This document shows, piece by piece, positions 30,732 to 35,340 of a stretch of DNA of 35,340 bases (positions are counted from its first letter, which is position 1; the number at the start of each line of letters is the position of its first letter). Below the pieces are notes generated by a model, which ran no database searches, was not told the DNA's origin, and saw nothing but the letters and a program-made list of their open reading frames with translations. A program made the position numbers and the translations under genes. Source of the stretch: a virus; the IMG/VR virus record IMGVR_UViG_3300025133_000345, positions 1 to 35,340 of that record; one strand, written 5' to 3'.

Positions 30732-30934
30732 TTTTTCCAGTCTCCATAACATTTTTTGTTTGTTATACTTATAATAATATACTTTCCTTTATAAATGTTT
30801 CTATTCTTAAAAAGATATATTTATAAATCTTTCTATCAAATTAAATACTTTTTATATAGTTTTTATATAATAAATAACATAAAAGTTTATAAAGATTAAA
30901 TAATTTTACTTATTTAAAAATGGAGGAAATCAAA
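30732..30934. promoter_or_regulatory. Divergent promoter region, possible replication origin
   Basis: An extremely AT-rich 203-base gap between the leftward and rightward operons. On the minus strand two TATA repeats with period 32 (TTTATAAATGTTTCTATT near 30788 and TTTATAAATCTTTCTATC near 30820) correspond to ATAGAAA-x-ATTTATAAA, the early motif. On the plus strand TTTTATATA (30850, 30861) and GTTTATAAAG (30885) precede the AbrB gene. An origin is plausible next to the primase but is not shown. Confidence 0.55.
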
Positions 30935-31087
30935 ATGCATTACGAAATATTTTATGATACCGTTAAAGATCACAACGGTGTTTTAAGACTGACAATACCT
31001 TCTAAAGTTGTAAAATTTATAGGACTAGAAGAAGGAAATCTTGTTAAAATAATGATACAAAAACAAATAAAAAAAGAAGATGAATAG
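30935..31087 (+). CDS. AbrB/SpoVT-type DNA-binding protein
   Basis: A 50-residue protein with the swapped-hairpin pattern GVLRLTIPSKVVKFIGLEEG followed by NLVKIMIQK. The ATG follows GGAGG by eight bases. AbrB dimers act as transition regulators in bacteria and archaea. As first gene of the replication operon it may control the divergent promoters. Confidence 0.8.
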   Translation: MHYEIFYDTVKDHNGVLRLTIPSKVVKFIGLEEGNLVKIMIQKQIKKEDE

Positions 31088-31106
31088 TTTTTAAGTGAGG
31101 TGTGTG

Positions 31107-33773
31107 ATGAACAAACAACAAGAATATATAGAAAAATTAAAAGAAATTTCGGCAGTACCAATTCAAGTTACAAATCTTGAATTTAAACAAAAGTCTAAAG
31201 ATTTCAAACCTGGAAGAAGATATAATATAGGCAAATATCAAATACATGACGAACGTACTATATTATTAAACGAAGTTGTTTTTGATTTTGATTGGTCGTC
31301 ATGGAAAAGAAATTATTCAAAAGCTAAACTTGTTCTTGAAGCACTAGACGCAAGAAGTATCCCTTATTATATATATTCTACTGGAGGAAAGGGTATTCAT
31401 ATTCATATTTATTTTAAAAAATTGGACATTCAATTAAAGGAATATAAGAAAATATTTCAAGAAGCGTTCTCTTATGGTTATACTTGGAAAGCGGTGAGAT
31501 TATGGCTTTGGAATAAAATTCTCGATGAAGCAGGCATTGAAACGAGAGAACGGGGCGTTGGGAAGAATAAAGTTGACAAAGCAGTTGTATCATTCAATTA
31601 TTTTACAGGGTCTCCTCATCTTATTAGAGATTGTGGAGGTAGAAAAAAGTTTAAGAATCATGAAGACGAATTTATAACACGATATAAAACATATTTAACG
31701 CTTTCTGAGCTCACTTCGAAAAAAATATGTATAGACAATTTCGATAATGCAAAGTTCCCTGACGTGCTTAAAACATTCGAAATAGACATACCAGAACTCT
31801 GTCAGGAAATGTCAGATTATATTAAACAAGCTGAAAAAAGACAAGACGTCAAACAAGACGTTAAATATGCTCGTGTGAAGTTTCTTGAGCTTGATGGCGT
31901 ACAGAAGATAATAGACGGCCTTGGAATAGGAAAAAGAAGTCTTGGAGCATTAGTATTGGCTGTTGCTTGTAAACTTGATAAAAAGACCAAAAAAGAGTCT
32001 ATTGAACTAATGAACGAATATGTAGACAACTGCTCTCAAGTTGGTCACAGATTTACGTCGGGTGAAGCAGAAATGTGGTTAGATTGGGTGTTCAATAATG
32101 AATATACCTTTTGGAGTTGTTCACAATTAAAAGATTTGGAATTACATGATGAAAATCAGTGTCAATTCTGTCAATATATTAATAAAGAAGCACTTGAAAT
32201 GTTAGAATCAACTAATTTATTAAAAAACGTTAAAGAAATATTAGATATTGAGATTGTTGGCGAATCTGATATTAAAATATTGATATTCTTATTATTATTA
32301 AGTAAAGATTTTCCATCAGAGACTGGTAAACCAGATTGGAACATAATCGGTGACCCGATGGCTCAGAACGTTATACTTGCTTCTGATTCAAGTTCCGGTA
32401 AAACATATATTGCAAAGAGAATATTAAAGCTTTTTGGTAAAGAAGGAGAAGACTATTTTGTAGTGTCTAGACTATCAAAGAACGCTCTTAACTATTATAC
32501 TGAACGTAATATGGACAACAAAATCATATTTATTGAAGAAATGCAGGGTTTAGATGAAAATACCTCACAATTAAGAGTATGGATGTCTGAGGGTAAACTA
32601 TCTTTTGATACAGTAGAGAAAGCTAAGAACGACGAAGGAATAGAAGTTAATACGCTTGTAACTAAAACTACAATAGGACAGCCGTCTTTTGTAACTTGTC
32701 AAGCAGAAGGAACAGTTGAAGACCAATTAAATAATAGAAGCTGGGTATTAAGTTTAGATGTTTCTACAAATCAAACAAAAAAAATATTAGAATATCAATC
32801 AGAAGTAAATAAAGGAAACGTAACAACTGACAAAACAAAGATTAGGACACTAAAAGACGCTCTTAAACAACTAAAACCCTACCATTTCATAATTCCTTAT
32901 GTGGATTATGAGCTTATGAATATTCCAACAGAAGATGTTAGAGCTAGAAGAGATTTTCAAAAGTTTCTTACTCTTATCAAATGTTCTGCATATTTACACC
33001 AAAAACAAAGAGAAATTACAATAATCAATGAACAAGAATATCTAGTTTGTAATATAGAGGATTATGATATTGCAAGACAATATTCACATTCTGTACTAGG
33101 TGCTACGTTCTCAGGACTCACAATTAATCAAATAAATCTTATCAATTATATAAAAAATAGCTCTTGGAAAGCAGAGTTTTCAATACAAGATATACAAAGA
33201 AACTTCGGAAAAAGTAAGACACACTGGCGTGGAGAACTAGGTCAGCTTGAAAATTTAGGGTATTTATCATCAGAAAAGACACCTGGAAAATCTAGTATTT
33301 ACTGTCTGAATGAGGAAAAATCTATCAATATTATACAACTTCCGCCAGGAATTGACCTGAAAGTAAATATGAAAAAAGAGGGGGGGTTGAAAGTAAAAAA
33401 CTCGAAAGTTGGGAAAAGTTCAGAAAACTTTCGAGAAAAAAAACCCAACATTTCAGAAATTCACTTTCAGGTCAACCCTCAAAATAAGAGGGAAATTGAA
33501 AAAGCTGACCTGAAAAAAAAACCTCTGAGTCATTTGGAAAAAAATTATTTCAAAAATAAAAAAGTTTTTTCAAACATAATACAGCCCTCTACTTTCACCC
33601 TAGAAAATATCGAAAATTACATAAAATCACAAAATGAACATTTAATCTATATTGACAACATTGTTGAGCATTTCGGAAAAGAGAACCAAATTAAAGTAGA
33701 TACTGCAATAAATATATTGAAAGAGCGAGGAACAATATACGAACCTAAGCCCGGGAGAGTTATGTTATTATAG
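31107..33773 (+). CDS. Archaeo-eukaryotic primase fused to a helicase-type ATPase
   Basis: An 888-residue protein. The N-terminal primase has FDFD at 59-62 as the acidic motif and STGGKGIHIHIYF at 91-103, the PriS-type motif. A Cys/His cluster (CQFCQYINKE near 350) may be a zinc site or PriCT linker. The ATPase has Walker A ASDSSSGKT near 424 and Walker B IIFIEEMQ near 472. About residues 680-740 form a winged helix (SIQDIQRNFGKSKTHWRGEL), followed by a Lys-rich linker and a final small domain. It would prime and unwind viral DNA. I chose ATG 31107 behind GAGGTG. Confidence 0.85.
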   Translation: MNKQQEYIEKLKEISAVPIQVTNLEFKQKSKDFKPGRRYNIGKYQIHDERTILLNEVVFDFDWSSWKRNYSKAKLVLEALDARSIPYYIYSTGGKGIHIHIYFKKLDIQLKEYKKIFQEAFSYGYTWKAVRLWLWNKILDEAGIETRERGVGKNKVDKAVVSFNYFTGSPHLIRDCGGRKKFKNHEDEFITRYKTYLTLSELTSKKICIDNFDNAKFPDVLKTFEIDIPELCQEMSDYIKQAEKRQDVKQDVKYARVKFLELDGVQKIIDGLGIGKRSLGALVLAVACKLDKKTKKESIELMNEYVDNCSQVGHRFTSGEAEMWLDWVFNNEYTFWSCSQLKDLELHDENQCQFCQYINKEALEMLESTNLLKNVKEILDIEIVGESDIKILIFLLLLSKDFPSETGKPDWNIIGDPMAQNVILASDSSSGKTYIAKRILKLFGKEGEDYFVVSRLSKNALNYYTERNMDNKIIFIEEMQGLDENTSQLRVWMSEGKLSFDTVEKAKNDEGIEVNTLVTKTTIGQPSFVTCQAEGTVEDQLNNRSWVLSLDVSTNQTKKILEYQSEVNKGNVTTDKTKIRTLKDALKQLKPYHFIIPYVDYELMNIPTEDVRARRDFQKFLTLIKCSAYLHQKQREITIINEQEYLVCNIEDYDIARQYSHSVLGATFSGLTINQINLINYIKNSSWKAEFSIQDIQRNFGKSKTHWRGELGQLENLGYLSSEKTPGKSSIYCLNEEKSINIIQLPPGIDLKVNMKKEGGLKVKNSKVGKSSENFREKKPNISEIHFQVNPQNKREIEKADLKKKPLSHLEKNYFKNKKVFSNIIQPSTFTLENIENYIKSQNEHLIYIDNIVEHFGKENQIKVDTAINILKERGTIYEPKPGRVMLL

Positions 33774-33777
33774 TCAT

Positions 33778-33802
33778 TTGGCATTCTCTATTTGAGAGCC
33801 AA
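33778..33802 (+). other. Intergenic hairpin after the primase gene
   Basis: TTGGC-AT-TCTC pairs with GAGA-GCCAA: nine base pairs with a two-base bulge and a five-base loop. No T-run follows, so it is more likely an RNA-processing or stability element than a terminator. A second such hairpin follows the next gene. Confidence 0.5.
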
Positions 33803-33817
33803 GACGGAGAAAATAAA

Positions 33818-34147
33818 ATGAGTGAAGAAATTAGTTGGAACGAAGCATTAGCAAGTAGTGGCTATGTGAAGTTAGAAACAGACACACAGAAGACATTAGT
33901 ATTGACAAACCATAAACTTGCAAAAGTTGAAAAGTTTGGCGAGAACGTGATTGAGTTCCAAGCAGACTGTATTGAAGAAGATGGAACTGAGTGTGAGAAG
34001 CAATTTGGAGCTTCTAGTAAGAGATTAAAAGCTAAGCTTAGACCTATCTTTGAAAACAAGGAGAAATCTGAAAAAGTAAAGGTTTCCGTACTTCGTGTCG
34101 GAGATAGATTTGATACCCAATATAGTGTCAAGGAACTAAAAGAATAA
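33818..34147 (+). CDS. Unknown replication-operon protein, possible ssDNA-binding
   Basis: A 109-residue protein, mostly strands (KTLVLTNHKLAKVEKFGENV; EFQADCIEEDG; KVKVSVLRVGDRFDTQYSVK) with one basic helix (SSKRLKAKLRPIFENKE). The strand-rich layout next to the primase could be an OB-type ssDNA-binding protein. I do not recognise a defined family. Confidence 0.55.
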   Translation: MSEEISWNEALASSGYVKLETDTQKTLVLTNHKLAKVEKFGENVIEFQADCIEEDGTECEKQFGASSKRLKAKLRPIFENKEKSEKVKVSVLRVGDRFDTQYSVKELKE

Positions 34148-34155
34148 ATTGTATT

Positions 34156-34171
34156 GAGAGGTTTTCCTCTC
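34156..34171 (+). other. Intergenic hairpin
   Basis: GAGAGG and CCTCTC form six base pairs around TTTT between the 33818 gene and the EctC-like gene. It may set separate message levels. A short TTT follows, so a weak terminator is possible. Confidence 0.5.
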
Positions 34172-34195
34172 TTTACTATCGTGAGGTATGTAAAA

Positions 34196-34603
34196 ATGAT
34201 GATAATAAAATTAGAAGAATTAAAAGAAAAGAAAAGAGTTGTTAATTGTCCATTTGGAGATTTTGTAAGTAATAGGTTTTTATTAGAGCAAGACGGAATG
34301 GGATTTACTTTCACAAAAACTATAATTCCAAAAAACAACAAAACAAATTTTTGGCACTATAAAAATCATTTAGAAGCCTGTTATTGCATTTCCGGAAATG
34401 CAACTTTGATTAATTTAGAAAATGATGAAAAACATAAAATAACAAAAGACGTTTTATATGTTTTAAATAATAATGAAAAACACAGACTTATTACACACGA
34501 AGATACAGTTTTGTTGTGTGTTTTTAATCCTCCTCTTAAAGGAAACGAGGTTCACAACAAAGATGGTGTTTATGTTTCAGGGGGTGAAAAAAATGGAAAA
34601 TAA
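34196..34603 (+). CDS. Ectoine synthase (EctC)-like cupin
   Basis: A 135-residue protein, the usual EctC length. The barrel has KNHLEACYCISG, ITKDVLYVLNNNEKHRL and LLCVFNPPLKGNEVHNKDGV, close to ectoine synthase throughout. The three iron ligands of EctC are present as Glu60, Tyr88 and His96 with the family spacing (28 and 8). EctC closes N-gamma-acetyldiaminobutyrate to ectoine, a compatible solute. EctA and EctB are absent, so the enzyme may use a host metabolite or a related substrate. It overlaps the ParB-like gene by 11 bases. Confidence 0.82.
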   Translation: MMIIKLEELKEKKRVVNCPFGDFVSNRFLLEQDGMGFTFTKTIIPKNNKTNFWHYKNHLEACYCISGNATLINLENDEKHKITKDVLYVLNNNEKHRLITHEDTVLLCVFNPPLKGNEVHNKDGVYVSGGEKNGK

Positions 34604-35150
34604 TTTTGTTTCTCCTGTTTATGATGTAAAGAGAATTCATATGAGCAAAGTTGTTGCAAATGAATATAACCCAAATAAAGTTGCTCCTCCAGAAATGGCG
34701 TTGTTAGAGACTTCTATTTGGGAAGACGGATATACACAACCAATTGTTACTTTCTATGACCACGAAAATGACAAATATATTGTTGTTGATGGTTTTCATC
34801 GTTATCTTACAATCAAAAACAGTGAACGTATAAGAGAAAGAGAAAAAGAAATGTTGCCAATTGTTGTTATAAATAAAAAACTTGGTGACAGAATGGCATC
34901 AACAATTAGACATAATAGAGCTAGAGGAAGTCATAATATAGAATTAATGAGTGTAATAGTCTCTGAACTTGTTGAAATGGGAAAGGGAGACAGATGGATA
35001 TGTAAACATGTCGGTATGAGTTCAGATGAATTATTAAGATTAAAGCAAATTACTGGACTCGCTTCTCTTTTTAAAGACAAAGAATTTTCTGATAGTTGGG
35101 AAGCCGATTCTTCGGACGATTGGGAAAATGTGGAGTTTGAAGATGAGTAA
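34593..35150 (+). CDS. ParB/sulfiredoxin-fold protein
   Basis: A 185-residue protein. The domain has MALLETSIWEDGYTQPIVTF and the signature VVDGFHRYLT, followed by a helical part (MSVIVSELVEMGKGDRWICK; MSSDELLRLKQITGLASLF) like the helix-turn-helix of phage ParB-like proteins. I chose ATG 34593 behind GGGGGTG. ParB-fold proteins bind nucleotides and DNA and can be nucleases. The end overlaps the gene that runs through the window junction. Confidence 0.8.
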   Translation: MENNFVSPVYDVKRIHMSKVVANEYNPNKVAPPEMALLETSIWEDGYTQPIVTFYDHENDKYIVVDGFHRYLTIKNSERIREREKEMLPIVVINKKLGDRMASTIRHNRARGSHNIELMSVIVSELVEMGKGDRWICKHVGMSSDELLRLKQITGLASLFKDKEFSDSWEADSSDDWENVEFEDE

Positions 35151-35340
35151 TAAAAACCAAATATACCATTCTTGGGAATTTTGGGAATGTTACAAAAACG
35201 GATTTTATGATAAAAATCCACACAAGATTACAGAAGAAAAAGCAATCCTTCTTTATAATCTTTTTTTTGAAAATCTGTCTCTTTTCGATAAAAATATTTT
35301 TCTTGTCTTTTCCAATTGGAAAAAATCTTGTGAACATTTA
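35143..35340 (+). CDS. Unknown protein, N-terminal part of the junction-spanning gene
   Basis: The start overlaps the ParB-like stop by eight bases. 66 codons (MSNKNQIYHSWEFWECYKNG onward, ending NWKKSCEHL) reach the window end without a stop, and the phase matches the frame at base 1. The combined product would be about 194 residues. No motif is recognised. Confidence 0.65.
   Translation, partial: MSNKNQIYHSWEFWECYKNGFYDKNPHKITEEKAILLYNLFFENLSLFDKNIFLVFSNWKKSCEHL

Overview
The window looks like the complete genome of an AT-rich tailed virus of the HK97-capsid, siphovirus type, most likely infecting an archaeon. The evidence for completeness is that the reading frame leaving the right end (from 35143) continues without a stop into the frame that opens at base 1, which suggests a circular or circularly permuted molecule of about 35.3 kb cut inside one gene. 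The evidence for an archaeal host is TATA-type promoters (TTTATAAA or TTTATATA) lying 26-27 bases before leaderless start codons, T-tract terminators, an ERCC4/XPF-type nuclease and an archaeo-eukaryotic (PriS-type) primase. Genes with leaders mostly use GGAGG-type ribosome binding sites. The host taxon cannot be named from the sequence.

Layout. (1) 35143 through 0 to 2.4 kb: an unknown gene, an ERCC4 nuclease, small DNA-binding proteins (ribbon-helix-helix, winged helix) and zinc-ribbon peptides. (2) 2.4-4.4 kb: packaging genes. The large terminase is split into an ATPase and a nuclease by an HNH endonuclease gene, and the nuclease frame is broken again by 34 bases. (3) 4.5-22.7 kb: rightward late module with portal-MuF fusion, protease with nested scaffold, major capsid protein, decoration and fibre proteins, connector genes, tail tube, tail chaperone with a -1 frameshift site, a short tape measure, hub and tail-tip proteins. 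Three copies of one identical promoter drive it. (4) 22.7-24.2 kb: small membrane proteins, a probable PD-(D/E)XK nuclease and an acidic membrane-anchored protein. (5) 24.2-30.7 kb: a leftward block of accessory genes, including a T5 A1-like metallophosphatase overlapping a deoxynucleotidase-like HAD enzyme, an orphan DNA methyltransferase inside a duplicated 81-bp sequence, a lipoprotein, many very small proteins and a chimeric protein carrying a bacterial RpoB motif. (6) 30.7-35.3 kb: a divergent promoter region, then a rightward operon with an AbrB protein, a primase-helicase, an ectoine-synthase-like cupin and a ParB-fold protein.

How it fits together (inference). The right-hand operon replicates the genome. 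The leftward block probably remakes the host: A1-like plus deoxynucleotidase matches the host-DNA destruction pair of phage T5, and the methyltransferase could mark viral DNA. The late module builds the particle. The strongest leads are the RpoB-derived insertion, the terminase arrangement with matched AGG codons around a 34-base gap, the T5-like degradation pair and a stand-alone EctC homologue with all three iron ligands.
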